Below, piece by piece: positions 1-12,465 of a stretch of 64,000 nucleotides of DNA. This DNA comes from Enterobacter soli ATCC BAA-2102 (lineage in GTDB: Bacteria > Pseudomonadota > Gammaproteobacteria > Enterobacterales > Enterobacteriaceae). A program made the position numbers and the translations under genes. The stretch lies in NCBI RefSeq assembly GCF_001654845.1, contig NZ_LXES01000019.1:1-64000 (forward strand), given 5' to 3'. How positions within the stretch are numbered: the stretch's first letter is position 1; each line of letters starts with the position of its first letter. The notes under the pieces were generated by a model, which did no database searches, was not told where the DNA came from, and saw only the letters and a list, made by a program, of their open reading frames with translations.

Positions 1-19
1 GGCGAGGGAAGGGTTTGCA

Positions 20-54
20 CCCTCTCCCTTTCAGGGAGAGGGCTGGGGTGAGGG
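20..54. repeat. GAGAGGG palindromic repeat, copy A
   Basis: CCCTCTCCC (20-28) and GGGAGAGGG (34-42) form a 9 bp perfect stem with a 5 base loop, followed by the tail CTGGGGTGAGGG. Hairpin-plus-tail units of the same kind recur near 53.5 and 55.8 kb, and a degenerate hairpin lies near 60.6 kb. This copy overlaps the 3' end of yicH. Confidence 0.85.
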
Positions 55-1734
55 TGGTGCTGAAACCACCCCGCCCGTCATGGTCTGCTGCACCTGCTGC
101 TTATCCATATTCACCGCATTCAGCTTTCCGTTAACGGTTGGCTTCAGCGGGGCTTTGTCCTGCACGCTGCCGCTAGCGGTCAGCTGTACATTGCCATCCC
201 CCGCAATCGGCAGTGCTGGCCAGCCCCAGTGTTCGATCACGTTCAGCGGCACGCCTCGCCCGTTCAGGCTGACTGTGGTTTGCCGTGGCGGCAGCTGTGA
301 AACCGTTGCGGTGGCCTCCAGAATACCTTTCTCGGTAAAGGCGCTCAGCTCGCTGATGTTAACCGTCGATGCGTTGGCGTTCAGCGTGAGCGACGGACGC
401 CGCACGTCCACGCGATTAAAGGTCGCCGCTGCGCCATTCAGCGTTGCGCTGCCGCTCCACACGCCCCACTGGCGGTCTTTCGCCAGTTGCAGGTTCGCGC
501 CGTAGCCGTCCAGAGAGGTGACTTGCCACGGGAAGGCTGGATCGATATCAATCACCAGGTTGCGGCTCAGGCCGAATTTTTTCAGCGTCACGCTGTTCAG
601 CCATTCCGGAAGCGAGTCCATCCACAGGGTTTTCCAGTTCTGCGGCAGAGTGTATTCCAGCCCGGCAATGGCGGCATCGTCCAGCACCAGCGATTTGCTG
701 TCGCGCTGCCAGTTGCCGGAGGTACGTACCATGCCGCCCTCCCAGCGAGAGGTAAACTGGCGCAGCGCAATGCCCTGCGGGGCGAATTCTGCATTCAGGA
801 TCGGGTCAAACAGATGCACAGAGCCATAGATAAACTCACTGGCGTTCATCGATAACCGCCCCTCCTGGCTTTGCCAGTCGCCTTTGCTCAGGGTCAGGTT
901 GCGCAAGCTTAAATCGAGATCGGTCACTGCCCAGTCCGGGCCTTGCAGGCGGGCATCGGTCACCTCCAGTCGGCCAATCTGCAAGGAAGGCAGCGTGGTA
1001 ACAGGGGCAAAGAAATCCATCAGTGATTTATCGCTTTGCAGGCGGATGTCATTCAGGCGCATGGAGTCGATAATCCAGCTGCCATCGGCGTTACGCAGGG
1101 CAGAGCCGGTAAGCGAGCCACGCGCCATATCCGCGCCAATGGTGTTCAGCACCACCTCTTTACCGTTGAGCTGCCCCTGGATCAGCACGTTACTGGCTGG
1201 CACGCCATTCAGGGTGAGCGACCCTGCACTCATCTGGATCTGCGCGTTTTTACCCAGCACGTTACCTGCCTCTGGCTGCCACGGGCTCACGCCGCCCGTC
1301 ACTTTCTGCGCGCTCAGATCCCAGTCGGTATTTGGGCTGTTAAAGGCCATGTTGTTTAACTGCAAACGGTCTGCCTGGAAGGGCAGAGGTGCCGTTTGCG
1401 GAGAGAGATTTAGCGTTCCGTCATACAGGGTGATGGTATCCATGTGCAGCGGATCGGTTATCTGGCGGCTGCTTAAACCGATATCCACTTTTTTCGCAAC
1501 CAGCGTGGCGGGCTTGCCGTCGCGGCCAAAGGTGATGTTTTCCAGAATGATGTGGGAAGGTGACGAGAAGCGGTGATCCATCTGGTCGAAACTGAGTTCG
1601 TAATCGGTATTGACCGTGACCCAGCTACTGACCTCAGACGCACCCCAGCGAGTCTGGAGCAGGAAATAGAACGCCAGAACCACAATTAACAGGGCTATCA
1701 GAAGATAAACAAGCAGCTTTCCAATAAATTTCAT
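31..1734 (-). CDS. yicH: AsmA-family envelope protein YicH
   Basis: The product has 567 residues, close to the roughly 569 of E. coli YicH, which it resembles along its length. Start chosen at MKFIGK, where the N-terminal membrane helix begins; an ATG eight codons upstream is in frame but lacks family support. One hydrophobic helix (about residues 4-24) anchors a large periplasmic domain with the repeated beta-rich pattern of AsmA/TamB-like proteins. This family is linked to outer-membrane assembly or phospholipid transport; the exact role of YicH is not settled. The last residues (SAPPSPQPSP) and the TGA stop lie inside a GAGAGGG-type palindromic repeat, so the natural C-terminus has been replaced or extended by repeat sequence. 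Confidence 0.9.
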   Translation of the reverse strand: MKFIGKLLVYLLIALLIVVLAFYFLLQTRWGASEVSSWVTVNTDYELSFDQMDHRFSSPSHIILENITFGRDGKPATLVAKKVDIGLSSRQITDPLHMDTITLYDGTLNLSPQTAPLPFQADRLQLNNMAFNSPNTDWDLSAQKVTGGVSPWQPEAGNVLGKNAQIQMSAGSLTLNGVPASNVLIQGQLNGKEVVLNTIGADMARGSLTGSALRNADGSWIIDSMRLNDIRLQSDKSLMDFFAPVTTLPSLQIGRLEVTDARLQGPDWAVTDLDLSLRNLTLSKGDWQSQEGRLSMNASEFIYGSVHLFDPILNAEFAPQGIALRQFTSRWEGGMVRTSGNWQRDSKSLVLDDAAIAGLEYTLPQNWKTLWMDSLPEWLNSVTLKKFGLSRNLVIDIDPAFPWQVTSLDGYGANLQLAKDRQWGVWSGSATLNGAAATFNRVDVRRPSLTLNANASTVNISELSAFTEKGILEATATVSQLPPRQTTVSLNGRGVPLNVIEHWGWPALPIAGDGNVQLTASGSVQDKAPLKPTVNGKLNAVNMDKQQVQQTMTGGVVSAPPSPQPSP

Positions 1735-1818
1735 GGTCTTCCATCCCGCGAAACGCACATAAAGGAGTTATGCACGATTTATGCGCAATGCTCAAGGCGG
1801 GAATGGTGTAATTAGATG

Positions 1819-1847
1819 TCACGGCAGGCATTGACTGCCTGCCGTGA
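1819..1847 (-). terminator. Hairpin downstream of xanP
   Basis: A perfect 12 bp stem (TCACGGCAGGCA with its complement) and a 5 base loop lie just past the xanP stop. On the minus strand the stem is not followed by a good U tract, so it may end xanP transcription weakly or only protect the 3' end. Confidence 0.5.
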
Positions 1848-1853
1848 TGGCGA

Positions 1854-3245
1854 TCAATTTTTTTCAGGCGGGAAAACGAGGTTCAGTACGATGGCCGTAA
1901 TACCGCCAGCCGCGATGCCGGAAGAGAGCAGGTTTTTCAGCCAGTCCGGGGCGAACTGCAGGATCAGTGGCTGCTGAGACACGCCCAGGCCGACAGCCAG
2001 AGACAGCGCGATAATCATGATCGCGCGGCGGTTCAGCGGCTCGCGCGAGACAATGCGCACACCTGATGCGGCGATAGTCCCGAACATCACAAGCGTAGCG
2101 CCGCCAAGCACGGGTTCAGGAATGTGCTGCACAAAACCACTCACCGCCGGGAACAGGCCGAGTACGATCAGCATCAGCGCCACCACAAAACCAACGTAAC
2201 GGCTGGCAACGCCGGTCAGCTGGATCACGCCGTTATTCTGGCCGAAGCAGGAGTTCGGGAAGGTGTTGAACACCGCAGAGACAAACGAGTTCAGGCCGTT
2301 TGCCAGCACGCCGCCCTTCAGGCGTTTCATGTACAGCGGGCCAGAAACCGGCTGCTCAGAGACATCAGACGTCGCCGTGATATCACCGATGGTTTCCAGC
2401 GAGGTGATCATAAAGACCAGCATCAGTGGCACCAGCAGACTCCAGTCAATGCCCAGGCCGTAGTACAGCGGGGTCGGGATGGTGATGAATGCACTGCTGG
2501 CTGGCGCAGTATTTTCCGGCAGCATCCCCAGTGCCCATGCCAGCAGATAACCGGCCGCCATGGCGATCACCAGTGACGCGACGCGCAGGTAAGGGTTGCG
2601 CTGACGGTTAAGCAGAATAATGATCGCCAGCACAACGCCTGCCAGCAGCAGGTTTTTCGGTGCGCCGAAGGTGTGGTCGGCCATTGCGCCATAACCGCCG
2701 CCGATGGAGGTCAGGCCAACCTGAATCAGAGACAGGCCGATAATCATCACCACCACGCCGGATACCAGCGGGGTGATCACACGGCGCGCCAGGTGCAGTA
2801 CGCGGGAGATAACCATTTCCGTGCAGCTTGCCAGCATCAGCGTGCCGAACAGCGCCGCCATCATGGTCGGGACATCCGCACCACCGGTTTTCAGCGCTGT
2901 GCCGCCCATAATCAGCGGTGCCACAAAGTTAAAACTGGTGCCCTGAATCGACAGCAAACCCGATCCCACCGGACCCCACGCTTTAATCTGAATAATCGAG
3001 GCCACGCCAGAGGCGAACAGGGACATGCTGATGATGTGTTGTGTGTCCTGAGCCGGTAAACCAAGCGCCTGGCAAATCAGCAGAGCCGGCGTGATCACCG
3101 CAACAAACATCGCCAGTAAATGCTGACAGGCGGCGAACAAGGTTTGAGGCAGCGGTGGGCGATCTTCAAGGCGGTAGATCAATTCACTGTTTCGCGACTG
3201 CGCAATCGGTTGCGCATCGGGAGACTCTATGGTGTTAACGGACAT
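1854..3245 (-). CDS. xanP: Xanthine:proton symporter XanP
   Basis: The 463-residue product is nearly identical to E. coli XanP (463 aa), an inner-membrane NCS2 transporter that takes up xanthine with protons for purine salvage. Start set at MSVNTI to match the family; an upstream in-frame ATG would add five residues. About a dozen hydrophobic segments are visible, with the NCS2 signature [10 protein letters not shown] at about residue 330 and ETIGD a little before it, both in the substrate-binding core of this family. Transcribed divergently from gltS across about 225 bases. Confidence 0.95.
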   Translation of the reverse strand: MSVNTIESPDAQPIAQSRNSELIYRLEDRPPLPQTLFAACQHLLAMFVAVITPALLICQALGLPAQDTQHIISMSLFASGVASIIQIKAWGPVGSGLLSIQGTSFNFVAPLIMGGTALKTGGADVPTMMAALFGTLMLASCTEMVISRVLHLARRVITPLVSGVVVMIIGLSLIQVGLTSIGGGYGAMADHTFGAPKNLLLAGVVLAIIILLNRQRNPYLRVASLVIAMAAGYLLAWALGMLPENTAPASSAFITIPTPLYYGLGIDWSLLVPLMLVFMITSLETIGDITATSDVSEQPVSGPLYMKRLKGGVLANGLNSFVSAVFNTFPNSCFGQNNGVIQLTGVASRYVGFVVALMLIVLGLFPAVSGFVQHIPEPVLGGATLVMFGTIAASGVRIVSREPLNRRAIMIIALSLAVGLGVSQQPLILQFAPDWLKNLLSSGIAAGGITAIVLNLVFPPEKN

Positions 3246-3470
3246 CGGCAGCAATCCCACGGTAGAAAAGCGGGCATTTTATCTGACCAGTTGGTAAAAG
3301 CAAACGATTGCCAGCAAAAAAAGATAAGAAAATCTGCCTCCGCGGGCACCTTTTCTACACCCCATCAGGGAAAAAAATTACACTTTTTGCGCTGGTGGCT
3401 CATGACGAGCGCAAACCAGCCAGGATAACGCCGCGTGTGAATGGAATACGCGCAGAATAAGGAGCCTTCT

Positions 3471-4673
3471 ATGATTCACCTCGATACGTTGTCGACCCTT
3501 GTTGCCGCAACGCTGGTCTTACTGCTTGGCCGTAAACTGGTACACAGTGTTTCCCTTCTCAAGAAGTACACCATTCCTGAACCCGTTGCCGGTGGATTAC
3601 TGGTGGCGCTGGCCCTGCTGGTGCTGAAAAAAAGCATGGGCTGGGAAATCGATTTTGATATGTCCCTGAAAGATCCCCTGATGCTGGCTTTCTTTGCCAC
3701 CATCGGCCTGAATGCCAACCTGGCGAGCCTGCGTGCGGGCGGTAAAGTGCTGGGTGTGTTTCTGATTGTGGTGGTAGGGCTGTTATTGATGCAAAACGCC
3801 ATCGGTATCGGCATGGCGACGTTGCTGGGGCTGGATCCGCTGATGGGGCTGCTGGCAGGGTCAATCACGCTGTCTGGCGGACATGGCACCGGTGCCGCGT
3901 GGAGCAAGCTGTTTATTGAGCGTTACGGCTTTGAAAACGCAACGGAAGTGGCAATGGCCTGCGCAACCTTCGGCCTGGTACTGGGCGGGTTGATTGGCGG
4001 CCCGGTGGCGCGCTATCTGGTGAAACACTCCACAACGCCAGACGGCAGGCCGGACGATGAACTGATGCCCACGGCGTTTGAAAAACCGGATGTCGGGCGC
4101 AGTATCACCTCGCTGGTGCTAATTGAAACCATTGCGATGATTGCCATCTGCCTGACCGTGGGCAAAGTGGTTGCGCAATGGCTGGCGGGTTCGGCGTTTG
4201 AACTGCCGACCTTTGTGTGCGTGTTGTTTGTCGGGGTGGTGCTGAGTAACGGCCTGGCTGCAATGGGCTTCTACCGCGTGTTCGAACGCGCCGTTTCGGT
4301 GCTTGGCAACGTCTGCCTGTCGCTGTTCCTCGCGATGGCGCTGATGAGCCTCAAGCTGTGGGAGCTGGCCTCTCTGGCGCTGCCGATGGTCGCCATTCTG
4401 GCGGTCCAGGCCATATTTATGGCCCTGTATGCCATGTTTGTCACCTGGCGCATGATGGGTAAAAACTACGATGCCGCGGTACTGGCTGCGGGGCATTGCG
4501 GGTTTGGTCTGGGAGCGACACCCACCGCTATCGCCAACATGCAGGCGATCACCGAGCGATTCGGGCCTTCTCATATGGCATTTCTGGTGGTTCCGATGGT
4601 CGGGGCGTTCTTTATTGATATCGTCAACGCGCTGGTGATCAAGCTGTACCTGATGCTGCCAATGTTTGCCTGA
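3471..4673 (+). CDS. gltS: Sodium/glutamate symporter GltS
   Basis: Inner-membrane carrier for sodium-dependent uptake of L- and D-glutamate. The 400-residue product matches E. coli GltS (401 aa). Start at MIHLDT, with AAGGAG seven bases upstream; a longer frame from 3441 has no such site. Multiple hydrophobic helices are seen, with the two glycine-rich pore-loop motifs of the ESS family: SGGHGTGAAW at about residues 135-144 and GHCGFGLGAT at about 340-350. The stop lies two bases from the convergent recG stop, with no room for a separate terminator. Confidence 0.95.
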   Translation: MIHLDTLSTLVAATLVLLLGRKLVHSVSLLKKYTIPEPVAGGLLVALALLVLKKSMGWEIDFDMSLKDPLMLAFFATIGLNANLASLRAGGKVLGVFLIVVVGLLLMQNAIGIGMATLLGLDPLMGLLAGSITLSGGHGTGAAWSKLFIERYGFENATEVAMACATFGLVLGGLIGGPVARYLVKHSTTPDGRPDDELMPTAFEKPDVGRSITSLVLIETIAMIAICLTVGKVVAQWLAGSAFELPTFVCVLFVGVVLSNGLAAMGFYRVFERAVSVLGNVCLSLFLAMALMSLKLWELASLALPMVAILAVQAIFMALYAMFVTWRMMGKNYDAAVLAAGHCGFGLGATPTAIANMQAITERFGPSHMAFLVVPMVGAFFIDIVNALVIKLYLMLPMFA

Positions 4674-4675
4674 TA

Positions 4676-6757
4676 TCAGGCGTTGGAATAGCGCTCGGTT
4701 TCAGGCATCCAGCGTTCAATAAGCGCTTTTGCCTGGTCCGGGTAGCGTTCATGAATATGGCGGGCAAGGCGCTGAACTTCGGGGATCATGGCCTGATCGC
4801 GCAACAGGTCGGCCACTTTGAATTCGGCGTTCCCCGTCTGACGGGTACCCAGCAATTCTCCCGGGCCGCGGATCTCCAGATCTTTTTGCGCAATCACGAA
4901 GCCATCGTTGCTGTCGCGTAATACCTGTAAACGCATTTGTGCCGTTTTCGAAAGCGGGGCTTTGTAGAGCAATACGCAGTGGGAAGCCACGGCTCCGCGC
5001 CCGACGCGGCCACGCAGCTGGTGGAGTTGCGCAAGGCCAAGACGTTCCGGGTTTTCAATGATCATCAGGCTGGAGTTCGGAACATCCACGCCCACTTCGA
5101 TGACCGTGGTGGCAATCAGCAAATGCAAATCACCCTGTTTGAATGACTGCATTACTGCCTGTTTTTCGGCGGGCTTCATGCGCCCGTGAACCAGACCCAC
5201 GTTCAGCTCTGGCAGGGCCAGCTTCAGTTCTTCCCACGTTGCCTCTGCCGCTTGCGCTTCAAGCAGTTCTGACTCTTCAATCAGCGTGCAGACCCAGTAC
5301 GCCTGGCGGCCTTCCTGAGTACAGGCGTTGCGTACGCGGTCGATGATATCGCTGCGGCGCGTGTCCGGGATGGCAACCGTGGTGACCGGCGTACGGCCCG
5401 GCGGCAGCTCGTCGATAGTCGACGTATCCAGATCGGCGTAGGCGGTCATCGCCAGGGTGCGGGGGATCGGTGTTGCAGTCATGATCAGCTGATGCGGATG
5501 GAAGCCCTGCTGAAGGCCCTTTTCCCACAGCGCCAGACGCTGATGCACACCAAAACGGTGTTGTTCGTCGATGATCACCAGGGCCAGGCCATTAAACTGC
5601 ACCTGCTCCTGGAAGATAGCGTGTGTGCCCACAATCATCTGCACTTCACCGCTGGCAATCGCGTCCTGTTGCGCAAGGCGCGCTTTGCCCTTTTGCTTAC
5701 CGGCGAGCCAGCCGACTTCAACGCCAAGCGGGGCAAACCAGTTGCGGAAGTTGTTTGCGTGTTGCTCTGCAAGAAGTTCGGTAGGCGCCATCAGCGCCAC
5801 CTGTTTGCCGTGGGCAATCGCACGCAGGGCGGCCAGTGCAGCAACCAGCGTTTTACCGGAACCCACGTCACCCTGAACCAGACGCATCATTGGCACATCA
5901 AGCGCCATATCACGTTCAATTTCGGCGACAACGCGCGCCTGTGCGCCTGTCGGTTTAAACGGCAGTGATGCCAGCAGCTTATCTTTTAAATCATCACGGG
6001 CGCTTAACGGCTGAGCATGGAAGCGCTGCGCGCCCGCCCGCAGTGCCAGCATACTCAGGTTATGCGCCAGTAATTCTTCAAGGATAAGCCGCCGCTGTGC
6101 CGGATGCTGGCCGCTTTCGAAATCACTGAGTTGTAGCGATGGAGGCGGGCGATGCAGCGTATGCAGCGCTTGCGGCAGGCTCATCATCCCCTGCGCCAGC
6201 TCAGGCGGCAGCAGTTCGGCTATGGCGCAGGTATCGAGTAATTCCAGCGCCTGATCGGTGAGCTTACGCAACGTGGCCTGTTTGATGCCTTCGGTGGTCG
6301 GGTAAACTGGAGTGAGCGTTTCCTGTAGCTCCGGCGTGCTGAGATCGCCCTGCACACGGTATTCAGGGTGGATCATCTCCGCGCCGTATTTACCACGTTT
6401 GGCTTCCCCATACGCGAGCACACGCCGGCCAGTGGCCAGGCTGTTTTTCATTGCTGCGCTGAAGTTGAAAAAGCGCATGGTGAGGATGCCGGTACCGTCG
6501 CTTATCTGGCAGGTCATCATCCGGCGACCGCCGAAAGTGATGTTGCAGTTCAGCACTTCGCCTTCAACCGTGGCGTAAATCGCGGGAAGGAGATCGCCAA
6601 TTTTATACAGCTGGGTGCGGTCTTCGTAACGCAGGGGGAGGTGAAGCAGGAGATCCTGCACAGTGTGCAGGCCAATTTTCGCCAGTTTGCTGCTTTGCGC
6701 CGCACCCACACCTGTCAGCGTATTGAGCGGAATGGCATCCAGCAGGCGGCCTTTCAT
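4676..6757 (-). CDS. recG: ATP-dependent DNA helicase RecG
   Basis: Branched-DNA helicase that remodels stalled forks and Holliday junctions. Length 693 aa, the same as E. coli. An N-terminal wedge/OB domain is followed by the SF2 motor: Walker A GDVGSGKT at residues 296-303, motif II DEQH at 397-400, and motif VI QLRGRVGRG near 600. It is the last gene of the gmk-rpoZ-spoT-trmH-recG operon and starts three bases after the trmH stop, so it is very likely co-transcribed and translationally coupled. Confidence 0.97.
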   Translation of the reverse strand: MKGRLLDAIPLNTLTGVGAAQSSKLAKIGLHTVQDLLLHLPLRYEDRTQLYKIGDLLPAIYATVEGEVLNCNITFGGRRMMTCQISDGTGILTMRFFNFSAAMKNSLATGRRVLAYGEAKRGKYGAEMIHPEYRVQGDLSTPELQETLTPVYPTTEGIKQATLRKLTDQALELLDTCAIAELLPPELAQGMMSLPQALHTLHRPPPSLQLSDFESGQHPAQRRLILEELLAHNLSMLALRAGAQRFHAQPLSARDDLKDKLLASLPFKPTGAQARVVAEIERDMALDVPMMRLVQGDVGSGKTLVAALAALRAIAHGKQVALMAPTELLAEQHANNFRNWFAPLGVEVGWLAGKQKGKARLAQQDAIASGEVQMIVGTHAIFQEQVQFNGLALVIIDEQHRFGVHQRLALWEKGLQQGFHPHQLIMTATPIPRTLAMTAYADLDTSTIDELPPGRTPVTTVAIPDTRRSDIIDRVRNACTQEGRQAYWVCTLIEESELLEAQAAEATWEELKLALPELNVGLVHGRMKPAEKQAVMQSFKQGDLHLLIATTVIEVGVDVPNSSLMIIENPERLGLAQLHQLRGRVGRGAVASHCVLLYKAPLSKTAQMRLQVLRDSNDGFVIAQKDLEIRGPGELLGTRQTGNAEFKVADLLRDQAMIPEVQRLARHIHERYPDQAKALIERWMPETERYSNA

Positions 6758-6760
6758 GGG

Positions 6761-7450
6761 TTATCCTGCGTACTGCATGGTGGACCACCACTCGGCATCG
6801 GCTTCGATTTCGCCCTGCGCGTTGACGTGGGGGTACGGTAATTTTTTCTGTTTCGCCACGCGGGCCAGCACCGGATAGCCGCCTTCAAACAGCAGGCGTT
6901 GCTGTTCGTCTTCCGGCAACATGCTGTTGCTGCGTTTATACATTCCGGCGTTCTGACGCTGGCGTTGCGCTTCATAAAGAATGAGCGCAGATGCCACGGA
7001 GACGTTCAGTGATTGCACCATGCCGATCATCGGGATGATGATGTCCTGATCCGCCAGATCCAGTGCTTCTTGCGAGATCCCGGTTTTTTCCTGACCCATC
7101 AGAATGCAGGTTGGGCGGGTGTAATCTATCTCGCGGAAGTCGACGGCTTTATCGGACAGGTTGGTGGCCAGGACCTGCATCCCGCGCCCTTTCAGGTGCG
7201 ATACGGCTTCGCCGATGGTCTGATGGTTTTTCACTGATACCCAGCTGTTGCTGCCTGCTGCTGCGGATACCATGTTGCGCATCCGGGAACCCGGCCAGAC
7301 GGCGTGCACTTCATGCACGCCCACGGCATCGGCGGTACGGACAATCGCAGAGACGTTATGAGGTTTATGGACCTGCTCCATGCAGACCGTCAGGTCCGGT
7401 TGGCGCCTGGCGAGCATCTCGCAGATACGTGCATAACGTTGTGCATTCAT
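6761..7450 (-). CDS. trmH: tRNA (Gm18) 2'-O-methyltransferase TrmH
   Basis: SPOUT-class methyltransferase that uses SAM to methylate the 2'-OH of G18 in tRNA. It has 229 residues, as in E. coli TrmH (SpoU). The three SpoU motifs are present: NVSAIVRTAD (about 33-42), ILMGQEKTGI (about 125-135) and MVQSLNVSVASAL (about 152-165), which form the trefoil-knot SAM site. It sits between spoT (4 base gap) and recG (3 base gap) in the same operon. Confidence 0.96.
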   Translation of the reverse strand: MNAQRYARICEMLARRQPDLTVCMEQVHKPHNVSAIVRTADAVGVHEVHAVWPGSRMRNMVSAAAGSNSWVSVKNHQTIGEAVSHLKGRGMQVLATNLSDKAVDFREIDYTRPTCILMGQEKTGISQEALDLADQDIIIPMIGMVQSLNVSVASALILYEAQRQRQNAGMYKRSNSMLPEDEQQRLLFEGGYPVLARVAKQKKLPYPHVNAQGEIEADAEWWSTMQYAG

Positions 7451-7454
7451 AAAA

Positions 7455-9569
7455 CTAGTTTCTGTTTCGGGTGACTTTAATCACGTCCGGCATTACGCGG
7501 ATTTTGCGCATAATGTTTGCCAGATGCACGCGGTCACGGGCCGTCAGGCGGATAAAGGCGCTGTAAACACGGCCATCTTTTTCTTCGGTATTCAGGCTCT
7601 GAATATTTGAAGATGCCGTGTTGATCGCGGCCGTCAGGTTAGCCAGTGCACCCTGGTGGTTGAACATATCCACCTTAATTTCGGTGATAAATTCCTGCGC
7701 TGTCTCTTTATCCCACTCCACCGCCATGAACTTCTCTGGCTCTTTCTGGTAGCCACGGATGTTACGGCAGGATTCGTGATGGATAACCAGGCCTTTGCCC
7801 GGGCTGACGTGCGCAATAATCGGATCGCCCGGGATCGGTCGGCAGCATTTGGCGAAGGTGATAAGCACCCCGTCCGCGCCTTTGATCGGCAAGTGACCGT
7901 GGCCTTGCGTAGTGGATGGCGCAGCAGAGGCATCACCTTGTTGCAGGTTTTTCGCAACGACCACGCTCATGGCGTTGCCGAGGCCGATTTCTGCCAGCAG
8001 GTCATCAAGTGACGCAAGCTTCATGCGCTCCAGCTCGCGCTGGATGTTCTCTTTCGGGATCTCCGCAAGCTTACGGCTGCCACCCAACGCGTGGTTGAGC
8101 AGACGACGGCCCAGGCTTACCGAATCATCGCGTTTGAGGTTTTTCAGCAGCTGGCGAATTTTGGCACGTGCTTTGGAGCTGACGACAAAGTTCAGCCATG
8201 CCGCATTCGGACGTGCGCCCGGCGCGGTGATAATTTCCACCGTCTGACCACTTGAAAGCGGCTGAGACAGCGGGTAAGGCTGTCTGTCGACACGTGCGCC
8301 AACACAGGCATGACCGATATCGGTATGGACTGCGTAAGCGAAGTCGACCGGTGTTGCACCAGCAGGCAGCTCGACAATGCGCCCCTCTGGTGTGAAAACG
8401 TAAATCTCATCCGGGAAGAGATCGGATTTAACGCTCTCGATAAATTCAAACGAGCTACCGGCGCTCTGTTGCAGTTCGAGCAGGCTCTGCATCCAGCGTT
8501 GCGCGCGGATCTGTGCGGTGGTGCTGCTTTCGCCGCCGTGCTCTTTATACGCCCAGTGTGCCGCGACACCCATTTCTGCCATCTGGTCCATGTCTTCGGT
8601 GCGGATCTGCACTTCAACAGGCACGCCATGAGGGCCGATCATTGAGGTATGCAAAGATTGATAGCCGTTCGCTTTTGGAATGGCAATGTAGTCTTTGACG
8701 CGACCAGGACGAGGTTTGTAGAGGCTGTGCATCTGGCCCAGTACGCGATAGCAGGTATCGGCATCGTGCACGATGACGCGGAACGCGTAGATGTCCATGA
8801 TCGAGTGAAAACGCTGCTCTTTAAGCACCATTTTGCAGTAGATGGAGTACAGATGTTTTTCGCGACCGCTGACACGGCACGGAATTCCCGCTTCCTGTAA
8901 ACGCCCTTCAATTTCAGAGAGGATTTTTTGAATCATCTCTTTACGGTTACCGCGTGCGGCTTTCACCACCTCTTTAATCACGCGATAGCGGTTTGGGTAC
9001 AACGCTTCAAAACCCAGCTCTTCCAGCTCGGTTTTAATGTGATGGATACCTAAACGGTGCGCCAGCGGGCTATAGATTTCGAGGGTTTCACGGGCAATGC
9101 GGCGACGTTTATCCGGGCGGAGTGAGCCCAGCGTGCGCATATTGTGGGTACGGTCAGCGAGTTTGATGAGTATGACGCGGATATCCTGCACCATCGCCAT
9201 AATCATCTTGCGGAAGTTTTCGGCTTGCGCCTCTTTCTTGTCGCGGAATTTCAGCTTATCAAGCTTAGACACCCCTTCCACCAGTTCGGCAACGCTTTTG
9301 CCAAACAGTTGTTCCATATCCTGGTAGGTGGCGGGGGTATCTTCGATCACGTCATGCAGCAGCGCGGCCATCAGCGTTTCGTAGTCGAGTTTCATCTCGG
9401 CCAGAATACAGGCCACCGCTACCGGGTGCGTGATATAGGGTTCACCGCTTGAACGTGTCTGGCCCTCGTGAGCGTCACGTGCAACGAGATACGCCTGCTG
9501 GAGACGCTTAATTTGGTCTTCCGGCAGGTAGTGTTGAATCAGCTGATTCAGGCTTTCAAACAGATACAA
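7455..9569 (-). CDS. spoT: Bifunctional (p)ppGpp synthase/hydrolase SpoT
   Basis: Controls stringent-response alarmone levels: strong ppGpp hydrolase and weak synthase. It has 704 residues against 702 in E. coli. The HD hydrolase domain is intact (HD at residues 72-73 in LLHDVIEDT), followed by the synthetase domain (RVKDYIAIPKANGYQSLH), a TGS domain (VFTPEGRIVELPAG onward) and a C-terminal ACT domain (FNHQGALANLTAAI). Third gene of the gmk operon, 19 bases after rpoZ. Confidence 0.97.
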   Translation of the reverse strand: MYLFESLNQLIQHYLPEDQIKRLQQAYLVARDAHEGQTRSSGEPYITHPVAVACILAEMKLDYETLMAALLHDVIEDTPATYQDMEQLFGKSVAELVEGVSKLDKLKFRDKKEAQAENFRKMIMAMVQDIRVILIKLADRTHNMRTLGSLRPDKRRRIARETLEIYSPLAHRLGIHHIKTELEELGFEALYPNRYRVIKEVVKAARGNRKEMIQKILSEIEGRLQEAGIPCRVSGREKHLYSIYCKMVLKEQRFHSIMDIYAFRVIVHDADTCYRVLGQMHSLYKPRPGRVKDYIAIPKANGYQSLHTSMIGPHGVPVEVQIRTEDMDQMAEMGVAAHWAYKEHGGESSTTAQIRAQRWMQSLLELQQSAGSSFEFIESVKSDLFPDEIYVFTPEGRIVELPAGATPVDFAYAVHTDIGHACVGARVDRQPYPLSQPLSSGQTVEIITAPGARPNAAWLNFVVSSKARAKIRQLLKNLKRDDSVSLGRRLLNHALGGSRKLAEIPKENIQRELERMKLASLDDLLAEIGLGNAMSVVVAKNLQQGDASAAPSTTQGHGHLPIKGADGVLITFAKCCRPIPGDPIIAHVSPGKGLVIHHESCRNIRGYQKEPEKFMAVEWDKETAQEFITEIKVDMFNHQGALANLTAAINTASSNIQSLNTEEKDGRVYSAFIRLTARDRVHLANIMRKIRVMPDVIKVTRNRN

Positions 9570-9588
9570 GGGCGACCCGCAGGTTTAA

Positions 9589-9864
9589 TTAACGACGACC
9601 TTCAGCAATGGCGGTTACGGCCTGCAGTTCTGCGGCTTCCTGCTCTTGCTGCTCCTGGCGCTCACGCACGTCGAGGATCTGGTTGTTGATCAGACCTTCT
9701 TCGATTTCGCGAAGTGCAATAACGGTGGTTTTATCGTTTTCTTCCGGTACCAGCGGATCTTTGCCGCCTACCTGCATCTGACGAGCGCGACGCGCGGCGA
9801 CCAGCACCAGGTCAAAACGGTTACCAATTTTCTCTACAGCGTCCTGAACAGTTACGCGTGCCAT
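9589..9864 (-). CDS. rpoZ: RNA polymerase omega subunit
   Basis: Small RNA polymerase subunit that helps assemble beta-prime and forms part of a ppGpp binding site. It has 91 residues, the family length, starting [20 protein letters not shown] with the conserved ARRARQ segment. Second gene of the gmk-rpoZ-spoT-trmH-recG operon, between gmk (54 base gap) and spoT. The link with spoT fits joint control of the ppGpp response. Confidence 0.97.
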
Positions 9865-9918
9865 ACTTAAAATGCTCCACAGGTGAAGAAATGACTGGGC
9901 ATGATACTGAAAGTGGGT

Positions 9919-10560
<642 letters not shown>

Positions 10561-10588
10561 TTAGCGAAGAAGTCCTACATACGGGCTT

Positions 10589-10594
10589 ATTATA
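10589..10594 (-). promoter_or_regulatory. Possible -10 box of the gmk promoter
   Basis: A perfect TATAAT on the minus strand lies 47 bases before the gmk ATG. A GC-rich stretch sits on its upstream side and no good -35 box is at 16-18 bases, so the assignment rests on the hexamer and its location. Confidence 0.4.
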
Positions 10595-10712
10595 CACGTC
10601 GCCGCCCTGTGACGTAGCCTTTGTCACACTTTTTCACCTGGATTATTGAATTTTGCGTAACGTTTTCCGGTTTTACATACGGTTTGCTGCAACGGCAATA
10701 AATCCTGGATAA

Positions 10713-12464
<1,752 letters not shown>

Positions 12465-12465
12465 G

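Noticed and set aside
884-1576. A 230-codon plus-strand frame
   Set aside because: It is antisense to yicH, which matches its family along the full length. No ribosome site or recognisable domain is present.
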